Shown: positions 1 to 6,073, numbered from the stretch's first letter. The stretch: DNA of 8,490 nt from Chloroflexota bacterium (GCA_021796315.1 JAJYOH010000238.1:1-8490); one strand, 5' to 3'. The notes: generated by a model from the letters alone, not told the origin. Program-made: numbers and translations.

Positions 1-370
1 GTTGGCTCGCTTCGTCGCATTTGCGGTGGGAGGTGTCCCCCCTGAATTAATGGGTATCGGACCAATCGTTGCCATTCCAAAAGCGTTGAAGATCGCGGGC
101 TTATCGTTGAATGATATTGATCTGTTCGAACTCAACGAAGCTTTCGCCGCGCAGTCGCTGGCGGTCTTGCGCACGCTTGAGATTGACGAGAGCAAGGTCA
201 ACGTCAACGGTGGAGCGATCGCCCTCGGTCATCCGCTTGGATGCACAGGCGCTAAACTCACAACACAGTTGATCTACGAGATGGGCCGTCGCAGGTCCAA
301 GTACGGCATGGTGACGATGTGCATTGGCGGCGGGATGGGCGCGGCTGCCATCTTTGAAAATTTACAATAA
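1..370 (+). CDS. Thiolase (acetyl-CoA acetyltransferase family), C-terminal part, 5' end outside window
   Basis: C-terminal part of a thiolase, which condenses two acyl-CoAs or cleaves a 3-ketoacyl-CoA in fatty acid or polyhydroxyalkanoate/mevalonate metabolism in the cytoplasm. About 122 residues are visible; a full thiolase has about 390, so the gene runs off the left edge. The TTG at position 2 is an internal Leu codon (LARF...), not a start. Visible signatures in order are NEAFAAQ (about residues 45-51), [18 protein letters not shown] (67-84) with the catalytic His of GHP (77), and CIGGGMGAA (107-115) with the second catalytic Cys (107). The nucleophilic Cys of the N-terminal half lies outside the window. 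The stop codon is TAA at 368-370. A sterol-carrier domain gene follows 58 bases later. The family is certain; the chain-length class cannot be told from this fragment. Confidence 0.95.
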   Translation, partial: LARFVAFAVGGVPPELMGIGPIVAIPKALKIAGLSLNDIDLFELNEAFAAQSLAVLRTLEIDESKVNVNGGAIALGHPLGCTGAKLTTQLIYEMGRRRSKYGMVTMCIGGGMGAAAIFENLQ

Positions 371-373
371 TTT

Positions 374-410
374 ATAGTAGGGGCACAGCGCCGCTGTGCC
401 CCTACTTATA
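374..410. repeat. Palindromic hairpin element between thiolase and SCP2 genes
   Basis: GTAGGGGCACAGCG (377-390) and its exact reverse complement CGCTGTGCCCCTAC (392-405) are separated by one base, and A/T pairs extend the stem outward with one bulge to about 374-410. In RNA this would be a 12-bp stem with a CGCCG loop. No T-tract follows on the + strand, so it is not a classical intrinsic terminator, although it could process or stabilise the mRNA. The near-perfect symmetry and the GTAGGGGC ends resemble dispersed REP- or MITE-like elements. Only one copy is in the window, so repeat status is inferred. Confidence 0.7.
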
Positions 411-428
411 ATAAAAAGGAGAATCGAA

Positions 429-758
429 ATGCCCCTTACGATTTCAGAGCTTATGTCAAAAATGCCGGGCGCGTTCATCGCAGAAAAGGCAATGGGTGTG
501 GACGCGATCATCCATTTCAAATTCACGGGCGCAGAACCTGGCGAATGGAATGCGACCATCAAGGATGGCAAGGTCACAGTAGCCCAGGGAATTCCCGGCA
601 AACAGCCGACGATGACTCTTACCGCTGATTCGTCCGACTACGTCAAGATCTTCACCGGCGAATTGGATGGGATGCAGGCCTTCATGCAGGGCAAGATCAA
701 ATTGGGCGGCGACTTGAACCTGGCGATGAAGATGATGCAAATGTTCAAGATACGGTGA
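429..758 (+). CDS. SCP2 sterol-binding domain protein
   Basis: Stand-alone SCP2-fold protein of 109 residues, the usual size for a single-domain family member; these bind lipids or acyl-CoAs in a hydrophobic tunnel in the cytosol. The pattern fits the family: a predicted helix with hydrophobic face, then strands IIHFKFTG and WNATIKDGKVTVAQG (about residues 27-54), PTMTLTADSSDYVKIFTGELDGMQAFMQGKIKLGGD (60-95) and a Met-rich C-terminal helix. TGELDGMQAFMQGKIKLGGD is the typical SCP2 end, where the domain is normally followed by a lid helix. The start was chosen at ATG 429 because AAGGAG (416-421) sits 7 bases upstream; an in-frame ATG at 396 would add 11 residues and lies in the right arm of the preceding hairpin without a ribosome binding site. 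The gene lies directly behind a thiolase, suggesting a shared role in acyl-CoA or lipid handling. Confidence 0.9.
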   Translation: MPLTISELMSKMPGAFIAEKAMGVDAIIHFKFTGAEPGEWNATIKDGKVTVAQGIPGKQPTMTLTADSSDYVKIFTGELDGMQAFMQGKIKLGGDLNLAMKMMQMFKIR

Positions 759-774
759 CGCAAAGAGTGAGAAG

Positions 775-809
775 AAAAAAGAGCCACCTTTGTTTGAGGG
801 CGGCTCTTT
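775..809. terminator. Bidirectional intrinsic terminator between converging genes
   Basis: AAAGAGCC (778-785) pairs with GGCTCTTT (802-809), and CC (787-788) pairs with GG (799-800) inside a mismatch. Read on the minus strand, the hairpin is followed by six T (complement of A775-780), a strong terminator for the membrane protein gene ending at 837. On the plus strand the stem ends in TTT followed by CGTT, a weaker terminator for the SCP2 gene ending at 758. Confidence 0.8.
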
Positions 810-836
810 CGTTGCAGCGTTTGATATTTAGCCTGA

Positions 837-1256
837 TCATGTGAAGAGTGAAATTACCGAGACAATTGCTACACTCGTCAGGCACATGGTAATCAAGGCC
901 AGGATAGTCGTGGCGACCCCCGCGGCCTTTGAACGAATCCATCCCGTTAATCCGATGCCAGCCAGAAAAACGAACACTGCGCCAAAAACGACAAGAAGCG
1001 CGTAAGTGCCCAGGTTATCCAACTTGGCAGGGACGGCATTTTGCTCCGCGGCGGCCGCAAACAACAGCACAAACACAAGCAGAGAATACAGGAACATGAC
1101 CGTGGAGGCAGAGAATACCACAATGGTTACCGTGGTTAGTTTCCCTTGTTTATCGGACGAAAGAAGTTGAACTACCGCCGAAATCGCGAAACCAGCCAGG
1201 ATGCCTGCCAGGGTAGCGAGTGCGCCTGCTTCTTGTAGATAGCTATCGAGGGTCAT
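837..1256 (-). CDS. Hypothetical four-helix membrane protein
   Basis: Unrecognised 139-residue integral membrane protein. Four hydrophobic stretches are visible at about residues 9-31, 41-68, 82-104 and 109-136, joined by short polar loops (SSDKQGK, EQNAVPAKLDN, RSKAAG). There is no cleavable signal and no catalytic motif I recognise. ATG at 1256 is preferred over the one at 1295 because GGGAG (1269-1265) lies 8 bases upstream of it, and because a good -10 box (1289-1284) lies between the two, so the distal codon would probably not be transcribed. The gene is monocistronic, converges on the SCP2 gene and ends just before a shared terminator. It might be a small channel, a sensor or a holin-like protein, but nothing in the sequence decides this. 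Confidence 0.8.
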   Translation of the reverse strand: MTLDSYLQEAGALATLAGILAGFAISAVVQLLSSDKQGKLTTVTIVVFSASTVMFLYSLLVFVLLFAAAAEQNAVPAKLDNLGTYALLVVFGAVFVFLAGIGLTGWIRSKAAGVATTILALITMCLTSVAIVSVISLFT

Positions 1257-1267
1257 TTGGTATGCTC

Positions 1268-1301
1268 CCGTTTCTTGGACGTGATTATATACCAAGAACG
1301 G
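1268..1301. promoter_or_regulatory. Inverted repeat flanking the -10 box, possible operator
   Basis: CCGTTTCTTGG (1268-1278) and CCAAGAACGG (1292-1301) are inverted copies; the inner 7 bases match exactly, and one extra T in the left arm interrupts a further match. The 13-base spacer contains the -10 box (1284-1289), and the left arm covers the expected transcription start. A dimeric repressor bound here would block initiation. A chance palindrome is possible. Confidence 0.4.
1284..1294 (-). promoter_or_regulatory. -10 region of promoter for the four-helix membrane protein
   Basis: The minus strand reads TGGTATATAATCACG, a perfect TATAAT (1289-1284) with a TG a few bases upstream that could act as an extended -10. 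No convincing -35 is seen at the usual spacing. Transcription would begin near 1277, giving a leader of about 20 bases that holds the GGGAG ribosome binding site. Confidence 0.55.
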
Positions 1302-1328
1302 TCATAGATTGCGGTTTTCTGTCGCCTG

Positions 1329-1363
1329 TTTCGCGGGGCTACCCTAAAGGGTGCTTCGCGAAA
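1329..1363. repeat. Nested palindrome in intergenic region
   Basis: TTTCGCG (1329-1335) pairs with CGCGAAA (1357-1363), and inside it ACCCT (1341-1345) pairs with AGGGT (1348-1352), giving a two-part hairpin. It lies in the non-coding stretch between the membrane protein gene and the LysE-family gene. No T-tract follows. This is probably part of a dispersed repeat. Confidence 0.5.
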
Positions 1364-1389
1364 GCCGCCTGCTCAATGTGCATGGAAGC

Positions 1390-1408
1390 GATTTCGACAG
1401 GCTCAATC
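1390..1408. repeat. Candidate TTCGACAGGCTC-type dispersed repeat core
   Basis: A TTCGACAGGCTC core framed by GATT (1390-1393) and its complement AATC (1405-1408). From memory, cores of the form TTCGACAGGCTCA with complementary flanks are very common dispersed intergenic elements in many environmental bacterial genomes. Here the flanks differ from the frequent GCCC/GGGC form but still pair, as if compensated. Only one copy is in the window. Confidence 0.4.
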
Positions 1409-1432
1409 CACCGCCTGCGGGCTGGCGCAATG

Positions 1433-1450
1433 AGTCGGTTATAACCAACT
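1433..1450. repeat. 18-bp imperfect palindrome downstream of the LysE-family gene
   Basis: AGTCGGTTATAACCAACT is symmetric around 1441/1442, with a perfect 10-bp centre (GGTTATAACC, 1437-1446) and a single mismatch (1436/1447). It lies 18 bases past the stop codon of the LysE-family gene. No T-run follows on the minus strand, so a terminator role is weak; a protein-binding site or repeat fragment is possible. Confidence 0.35.
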
Positions 1451-1467
1451 TTCAGGAACTGAGTGTC

Positions 1468-2085
1468 TTATTTGAATGTTGCGAGTGCTATAACGCCGAA
1501 TACAAAAATGATCAAACCCGCCAGCCTATTGACCCATGCCATCCATTCCGGTGTGAACTTCTTTCGAAAGAAACCCACAATGCCGCTCAATGTCAGCCAC
1601 CAGGCTGCTGAACCGAGGAATACACCGGATACGAGTAAGCCCGCGGATAGAACATTCCCATTTGTCACGCCAAGTTGCAGGCCGGCGAAAATCACTGTGA
1701 ATGAAATGATCGTGGCGGGGTTGGTTAATGTCAAGCCGAGAGTGGAAAGATAGGCCGATACTAATCCGCGCCTTGCTTCGCTGACCACTGCCTGTTTTGC
1801 TGGCCCGGTAAAAAAGGTACGAAGGCCGAGATAGAGTAGAAAACATCCACCAAGGATGTGCAGCCAGAATTGTTGGCCGACAAGAATTTTCTGTACGGCG
1901 GTCAGGCCAAATGCCGCGACCGCGCCGTAAAACATATCGGCGGTAGCTGCACCGAGACCGGAGAAAAAACCGTTCATTTTCCCATCAGCCAACGTGCGGC
2001 GGATGCATAACACGCCGATCGGCCCAACGGGCGCAGCGATGGCGAAGCCGAGAATAAGACCTTTAATGAGAAAGCTCATGGACAT
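1468..2085 (-). CDS. LysE/RhtB-family amino acid exporter
   Basis: Inner-membrane exporter of the LysE/RhtB superfamily, which drives out amino acids or related small solutes. The protein has 205 residues, the family's usual length, and about six hydrophobic helices (near residues 5-27, 40-62, 70-90, 113-133, 145-170, 184-203). The N-terminal GFAIAAPVGPIGVLCIRRTL matches the conserved first-helix motif with paired Pro-Gly, and LTLTNPATIISF is the conserved motif at the start of helix 4. The start is uncertain: ATG 2085 has AGGA only 4 bases upstream, while ATG 2079 forms an ATGA overlap with the upstream stop codon but sits 10 bases from the same AGGA. Either way the gene overlaps the GH114-like gene and is probably translated by coupling. 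The exported substrate cannot be predicted. Confidence 0.88.
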   Translation of the reverse strand: MSMSFLIKGLILGFAIAAPVGPIGVLCIRRTLADGKMNGFFSGLGAATADMFYGAVAAFGLTAVQKILVGQQFWLHILGGCFLLYLGLRTFFTGPAKQAVVSEARRGLVSAYLSTLGLTLTNPATIISFTVIFAGLQLGVTNGNVLSAGLLVSGVFLGSAAWWLTLSGIVGFFRKKFTPEWMAWVNRLAGLIIFVFGVIALATFK

Positions 2086-2963
2086 GTTTTCCTGAATGCG
2101 CCCAGGTCGCGGTTCTTAAAGATGGCGCTAAACTCGATTTCTTTTGCCTGCGGGCAAAAATCATCGAGCGTGATTCCGGTATCGGTGTACTCTGCGGCAA
2201 ACACCGCCTTGCCCTGCTGAATAAATGGTTTCATTTGTTTGCACCAATTCTGATAAAAACAATCCTCTGTTAACGCCCAGTCAAAATCATTGACCAGATC
2301 TGCCACCTGGTCGCTGTCGTTTTTCATGCCAATCGAAAGCCCGCGTGCGTGCGCCTGCTCGATCAGCCAGCGATTATATTTCAGTTGATCCTCGTAGGTC
2401 AGTGGGAAGCCAGTGTCTGTGTTGTAAGTGTCAATGTTGTCCGGCTCGATTGCGTCAAATCCTTTTGCTTTGCACATATCCAGGCGTGCCAATATGATCG
2501 GCGCCAATTTATCAATTTGGCGGATGTCCAAAAACTTTTCACCGGGCCAGCCGGGATAATTTTTGCCGACAATTTCTTTTGGAAATTGGTTAGCGTCGGG
2601 ACGCCAGTCTTCACGGGAACCGACGCTGGTATAACAAATAACTTTTGCGCCTTTGGCATGCAAGGCCGCCACAACTGCCGCATCGTTTGCAAATAGATCA
2701 ATATCGAAAACCTGCGCGTTCACCGATTCGTCTACGGGAGCATCGAGTTGCCATTGCCATGTCGTTCCCGGGGCAGGATGCCATATTTGGATTTGAGTTG
2801 ATGATGTTGATGTTGAGGCCGCTTCAGTCTGGACCGGTAAGCGGGAGGCCGTTTCAGTTGTTGACGAGGCCCGTGTAGCGGATTCCGCCAACGGTCGGCA
2901 TGAGGCGAGGGCGAGAAATAGGCTGAGAATCAAACAGCGTGTAGCCAATGTAGTGCGTTGCAT
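2076..2963 (-). CDS. GH114-like (endo-alpha-1,4-polygalactosaminidase family) lipoprotein
   Basis: Predicted surface lipoprotein of 295 residues. A short hydrophobic signal (about residues 9-20) ends in the lipobox L19-A-S-C22, followed by a Ser/Thr-rich tether (about 28-57). The rest resembles the GH114/TM1410 TIM-barrel family: WQWQLDAPVD, FDIDLF (86-91), KVICYTSVGSREDWRPD (107-123), GEKFLDIR (141-148), GFDAIEPDNIDTY (168-180), GMKNDSDQ (212-219), LTEDCF (231-236) and FAAEYT. Characterised members cut alpha-1,4-linked galactosamine polymers. The acidic residues in IEPDNID and LTED (E233) are the likely catalytic pair by analogy with fungal enzymes, which is an inference. A weak AGGA lies 10 bases before ATG 2963. 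I see no clear promoter between the secF terminator and this start. The downstream exporter gene overlaps it. Substrate in this organism is unknown. Confidence 0.85.
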   Translation of the reverse strand: MQRTTLATRCLILSLFLALASCRPLAESATRASSTTETASRLPVQTEAASTSTSSTQIQIWHPAPGTTWQWQLDAPVDESVNAQVFDIDLFANDAAVVAALHAKGAKVICYTSVGSREDWRPDANQFPKEIVGKNYPGWPGEKFLDIRQIDKLAPIILARLDMCKAKGFDAIEPDNIDTYNTDTGFPLTYEDQLKYNRWLIEQAHARGLSIGMKNDSDQVADLVNDFDWALTEDCFYQNWCKQMKPFIQQGKAVFAAEYTDTGITLDDFCPQAKEIEFSAIFKNRDLGAFRKTCP

Positions 2964-2984
2964 CTAATCACCATCCTTTCAATT

Positions 2985-3020
2985 AAAAAACAATGGCGCA
3001 CCTTTGCGATGCGCCATTGT
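2985..3020 (-). terminator. Intrinsic terminator of the secD-secF operon
   Basis: ACAATGGCGCA (2990-3000) pairs fully with TGCGCCATTGT (3010-3020), an 11-bp stem with a 9-base loop. On the minus strand the stem runs into six T (complement of A2985-2990) and then AATT. It lies 23 bases past the secF stop codon and 22 bases before the GH114-like start, so it separates the two transcription units. Confidence 0.88.
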
Positions 3021-3042
3021 AGCATACAGACTTGGTTGTGCT

Positions 3043-3993
3043 TTATGCGGTCGCTGACTCTTTGCGTTTAAACCAATTCTTCCATTCTTTGTTTTCCCAT
3101 ACAACCAGAATGGGTGAAGCGTTGAAGATGGATGAGTATGTGCCAGAGAAAATTCCAACCAGCAGGATGATGACGAAGTGACGGATGGTGTCGCCGCCGA
3201 AGAGCGCCAGCGCAAAAAGTGTGAACATGACTGTGAGCTGGGTGTTGATCGAGCGGTCGAGCGTCTGGACGATGGAATGATTGACCATCTTCTCGTATTC
3301 GACGCGGCGGTAAATGTTGGCATTTTCGCGGATGCGGTCGAACACCACGATGGTATCATGAACGGAGAAACCGATGACGGTCAGGACTGCGGTCAGGAAG
3401 AGGGCGTCCGCTTCCCAGCCCAGGAAATAACCGAGCATGGCTTCCACGCCGAGTACGACGAAGACATCGTGGAGCATGGCGATAATGGCGGCTGTGCCGT
3501 ATCGAATAGGATGCTCCACTTCGCGGAACGCATACCAGATGTAAAGCAGAATGGCGAGCGCGGCCGCCAGAATGGCGCCTCCGGCGGCGTTGGTGACTTC
3601 CGCGCCAATCGAGGCCGAGACGGACGTGAAGTTCAAGACAGTCACTTTGGACCCAAACTTGGATTCCATTTCGGCAACAAGCTTGCCTTTGGTGGCATCG
3701 TCCATTTGTTTGGAGCGGATCGAGAATGAATCTGTGCCGAGCGGCTGAATGACCGGATCGTTCAAAGGTTGTGCGGCAGTGGAGAATTGATTGTAGACGG
3801 TCTGCACGTCGCTGATCGAAGGACGCGTTCCTGCAAATTGAATTTCGAGCAGGGAACCGCCTTTGAAGTCAATGCCGAGGGCCAATGGGCCTTCCTTGGT
3901 GCTTGCCCAATGCAGGGCCATAAAGACGATACCCGGCACGATGACCAGCAGGGAGATCAGGAAGTAAAGATAGCGATTCTTGATGATGTTCAT
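3043..3993 (-). CDS. secF: Protein translocase subunit SecF
   Basis: SecF, partner of SecD in the membrane complex that uses the proton gradient to help pull preproteins out of the SecYEG channel. It has 316 residues, typical length. Features in order: TM1 (about 8-27), GIDFKGGSLLEI (40-51), the extracytoplasmic P4 domain (to about 125), SVSASIGAEV (124-133) leading into TM2, the YAFREVEHPIRYG loop (154-166), TM3 with LHDVFVVLG (174-182), TM4 with GFSVHDTIVVFDRIREN (208-224), then TM5 and TM6 (about 251-295). AGGAG lies 9 bases before ATG 3993. The start is 18 bases past the secD stop codon, so both are in one operon. The basic C-terminus (KRKES) faces the cytoplasm. Confidence 0.97.
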   Translation of the reverse strand: MNIIKNRYLYFLISLLVIVPGIVFMALHWASTKEGPLALGIDFKGGSLLEIQFAGTRPSISDVQTVYNQFSTAAQPLNDPVIQPLGTDSFSIRSKQMDDATKGKLVAEMESKFGSKVTVLNFTSVSASIGAEVTNAAGGAILAAALAILLYIWYAFREVEHPIRYGTAAIIAMLHDVFVVLGVEAMLGYFLGWEADALFLTAVLTVIGFSVHDTIVVFDRIRENANIYRRVEYEKMVNHSIVQTLDRSINTQLTVMFTLFALALFGGDTIRHFVIILLVGIFSGTYSSIFNASPILVVWENKEWKNWFKRKESATA

Positions 3994-4011
3994 GATAGTG
4001 TTCTCCTACTC

Positions 4012-5433
4012 CTAAAGCCCAAACCAACGCGGGTGCTCGCCGAGTTTTAGGTTGTCGAGTACCAGATGCAGATAGGTGCGCGTCACGATGATGGCAGTGA
4101 AGAGCGAGACAACTACGCCAAGAGCAAGGTTGATCGAGAAGCCCTTTACCATGCTGGCGCCAAAGCTGTTGCCAAAAACGTACAGGATGAGACACGTAAT
4201 CAGCGTGGATGAGTTTGAGTCTCGTATGGATGGCCAGGCGCGGCTCCAGCCAAGCTCAATGGCCTGGCTAAGTGTGCGGCCGGCGCGCAGTTCCTCTTTG
4301 AGACGTTCAAAGATCAGGACGTTTGCATCTACTGCCATACCTATACTCAAGATAAAACCGGCAATGCCAGGCAGCGACAATGTAATGGGAATCATCTTGA
4401 AAAGCATGAAGGAAACCAAGGCGTAGGTCACCAGGGCAAGGTCAGCGATGACGCCGGGCAGACGATAATAAAATGCCATGAACAGGATAACCACAGCCAG
4501 GCCGATTGCGCCCGCCGTCAGACTCTTGCGGACTGAATCTTCTCCAAGCGTTGCACCGACCGTTTGGCTTTCGACAACTTTTACAGGCACGGGCAGGGAG
4601 CCGTAGCGAAGTTGGACTGCCAGTGAGTTGGCTTCAGCAGATGTGAAACTACCCGTGATCGAGCCGTCTCCGCCTGTAATAGCGCTCTGGATAGACGGCG
4701 AGGAGATGACGCTCTTATCGAGAACGATAGCGAGAATTTTTCCAATGTGGGATGAAGTGTAATCTGCGAATAGTTGTGTGGAATTGGGTTTGAGCGTGAA
4801 GGAAATTTGATAGGTGCCGGGTTTCGAGCCTACCTGTACTCCAACTGTGCTTAATGCGGCTCCGGTCATAACAGTGTGGTAGACGGTTGGCGCGGGAGTT
4901 GGTGAGGCGGTGGACGTGGCCGTTGCGCTTGGCGTGGCAGTCGCCGCCGCAGGTGTCACTGTGGGTTGCGTGGTTGTTGAAGCCTGACCATAATCTGTTT
5001 GAACTTTTGTTCCGATCGTGAGTGGCGTGTCGCCGGCATCTATGAATTCAAGCAGGGCAGTCTGTTGCAAGGCGGCCACAACTTCTTCGGGGTTGCTGAT
5101 ACCGGGGAATTCGGCCACGATGCGGCAATTGCCTGCGGTTTGCATGGTGATCTCGCTGACGCCGAGCGCATTGGCGCGGTTCTGCAGAATGGTTCGAGTG
5201 GTTTCCAGGTCGGCCGCTTTTACTGATGCGCAATTGGCCACGTCGGCTTGAAGCAGGGTTTGAAGACCGCCGCGTAGATCAAGGCCCAGGCGAATATCGG
5301 TATTGCGGTTAACGAGAGTAGTATTGTTGAGGGGATTCTGGATCGTGATGTTCTTGCTAAGGTCCACCCATAGTGAAAAGGCGACCAGGACAACTATCAT
5401 CACGATCAGCCAGTTGTTTCGGCTACGATTCAT
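4012..5433 (-). CDS. secD: Protein translocase subunit SecD
   Basis: SecD, 473 residues, the large accessory subunit of the Sec translocon. Visible features: TM1 (about 8-23), RLGLDLRGGLQTLL (48-61), a P1 head domain with RANALGVSEITMQTAG and RIVAEFPGI, then TVGATLGEDSVRKSL (291-305), five further helices (about 306-325, 327-349, 352-368, 407-424, 432-452), and GMAVDANVLIFERLKEE (365-381), the conserved motif with the functional Asp in TM4. An unusual insert of about 33 residues rich in Thr, Ala, Pro and Ser (151-183) interrupts the extracytoplasmic region. CGGAG (5444-5440) lies 6 bases before ATG 5433. The gene is first in a two-gene operon with secF and has its own promoter-like -10 box at 5486-5481. 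Confidence 0.97.
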   Translation of the reverse strand: MNRSRNNWLIVMIVVLVAFSLWVDLSKNITIQNPLNNTTLVNRNTDIRLGLDLRGGLQTLLQADVANCASVKAADLETTRTILQNRANALGVSEITMQTAGNCRIVAEFPGISNPEEVVAALQQTALLEFIDAGDTPLTIGTKVQTDYGQASTTTQPTVTPAAATATPSATATSTASPTPAPTVYHTVMTGAALSTVGVQVGSKPGTYQISFTLKPNSTQLFADYTSSHIGKILAIVLDKSVISSPSIQSAITGGDGSITGSFTSAEANSLAVQLRYGSLPVPVKVVESQTVGATLGEDSVRKSLTAGAIGLAVVILFMAFYYRLPGVIADLALVTYALVSFMLFKMIPITLSLPGIAGFILSIGMAVDANVLIFERLKEELRAGRTLSQAIELGWSRAWPSIRDSNSSTLITCLILYVFGNSFGASMVKGFSINLALGVVVSLFTAIIVTRTYLHLVLDNLKLGEHPRWFGL

Positions 5434-5447
5434 GGTTTACTCCGTCC

Positions 5448-5472
5448 AAAAAAATACCAGCTTTTGGCTGGC
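5448..5472 (-). promoter_or_regulatory. Terminator-like stem-loop in the secD leader
   Basis: On the minus strand CCAGC (5471-5467) pairs with GCTGG (5461-5457), with one more G-T pair outside, and after TA seven T follow (5454-5448). The predicted transcript starts near 5474, so this small hairpin would form the very 5' end of the secD mRNA, just ahead of the ribosome binding site at 5444-5440. It could be a 5' stabilising stem or a weak attenuator; 5-6 pairs is short for a terminator. Confidence 0.4.
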
Positions 5473-5480
5473 GCGGCGTG

Positions 5481-5486
5481 ATTATA
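5481..5486 (-). promoter_or_regulatory. -10 box of the secD-secF promoter
   Basis: The minus strand reads AGTATAATCACGCCGCG, with a perfect TATAAT at 5486-5481. No good -35 hexamer is seen 16-18 bases upstream. The predicted start near 5474 gives a leader of about 40 bases. The same TATAATCACG string occurs at two other gene starts in this window. Confidence 0.55.
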
Positions 5487-5497
5487 CTATGAACGAG

Positions 5498-5527
5498 AGG
5501 AATCTGGTGCATCACGTTTAGATTCCT
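5498..5527. repeat. Inverted repeat between the P-loop protein gene and the secD promoter
   Basis: AGGAATCT (5498-5505) and AGATTCCT (5520-5527) form an 8-bp stem with a 14-base loop that itself contains GTGCATCAC. It lies 6 bases past the stop codon of the P-loop gene and about 12 bases upstream of the secD -10 box, over the -35 zone. There is no T-tract on the minus strand, so it is either a poor terminator or a protein-binding site. Confidence 0.35.
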
Positions 5528-5532
5528 TTGGA

Positions 5533-5898
5533 TTAGTTTTTGTGTTTCAGGAATTCGAGCACATTTTCCAGGACTTTGTCTGTGGTGAGGGCATCTGTTT
5601 CGATGAGCAAGTCGGCATGTTGATGGGCATGGCTAAGACGGCGTTGTTGTTCATCGTAATCGGCCTCTGTCCAGTTAAGTTTTCGGCGGCGGGTGGATAC
5701 TTCAAATGATGCGTTTAGAAAAATCAGAACATCAGGATTGGTGATTTTTTGCCACATGGCCGGGACGTAGGAGTGTTCCTGCGCGATGTGTCGGCATTGA
5801 AAACCGATGCTTTTCAACCCCGCAATGAGCGTTGATTTACCGGCGCCGCATGGGCCGACAATGCCGATCAGAAATCGTTTACTTCCAGGCTCATCCAT
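5533..5898 (-). CDS. Small P-loop nucleotide kinase-like protein
   Basis: Cytoplasmic 121-residue P-loop NTPase resembling nucleotide or dephospho-CoA kinases of the AAA_17/AAA_33 type. Walker A is GPCGAGKST (residues 15-23) directly after a hydrophobic strand (FLIGIV). A second strand DVLIFLNA (about 55-62) is followed by a basic, lid-like segment (STRRRKLNW) and YDEQQRRLSHAHQHADLLIETD, ending in a helix. At 121 residues it is shorter than most true kinases (about 180-220), so the substrate-binding region is reduced. Start ATG 5898 overlaps the upstream small ORF by 8 bases (ATGGATGA) and has no ribosome binding site of its own, which points to translational coupling. It is the last gene of a cluster with a PP2C-type phosphatase. 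The substrate is unknown; family assignment rests on the P-loop and fold pattern. Confidence 0.8.
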   Translation of the reverse strand: MDEPGSKRFLIGIVGPCGAGKSTLIAGLKSIGFQCRHIAQEHSYVPAMWQKITNPDVLIFLNASFEVSTRRRKLNWTEADYDEQQRRLSHAHQHADLLIETDALTTDKVLENVLEFLKHKN

Positions 5899-6073
5899 TA
5901 TCGTACATCAAATTGCCAAGTTGCTGCAGATCACCGTGTATGGCCAGCACTTCTCCGTTGTCGATTATCACGCTGTCCGTTGGGCATCTCTGTTCCATGT
6001 CAATAACCTGCTCCTTCATTTCATAATACAATTTTTCGACAACTCGAAATCTCAAATGCTCAGCCCAACCCAA
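5891..6073 (-). CDS. Small hypothetical protein between the phosphatase and P-loop genes
   Basis: ORF of 60 codons from TTG 6073, unrecognised. Visible content: a basic/aromatic N-terminal part (LRFRVVEKLYYEMKEQVIDM) predicted helical, a Cys at about residue 29 and a strand-like TDSVIIDNGEVLAIHGDLQQLG. Support comes from position: it fills the gap between two co-directed genes, and its TGA overlaps the next start codon as ATGGATGA. The start is uncertain. The frame is the same as the phosphatase and open right after that gene's TGA (6091-6089). TTG 6073 has only a weak GAG ahead; the internal ATG 6019 (Met19) and ATG 5998 (Met26, with AAGGAG 12 bases upstream) are alternatives. Confidence 0.5.
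   Translation of the reverse strand: MGWAEHLRFRVVEKLYYEMKEQVIDMEQRCPTDSVIIDNGEVLAIHGDLQQLGNLMYDNG

Noticed and set aside
396..428. Earlier start for the SCP2 gene at ATG 396
   Set aside because: It falls in the right arm of the palindrome and has no ribosome binding site; ATG 429 has AAGGAG at good spacing.
2349..2696. 115-codon open frame on the plus strand within the GH114-like gene
   Set aside because: Antisense to a convincing lipoprotein enzyme gene, with no recognisable motif.
3178..3729. 183-codon open frame on the plus strand opposite secF
   Set aside because: It lies entirely within secF on the other strand, its composition (many D, G, E, H) is that of an antisense shadow, and no ribosome binding site or family motif is seen.
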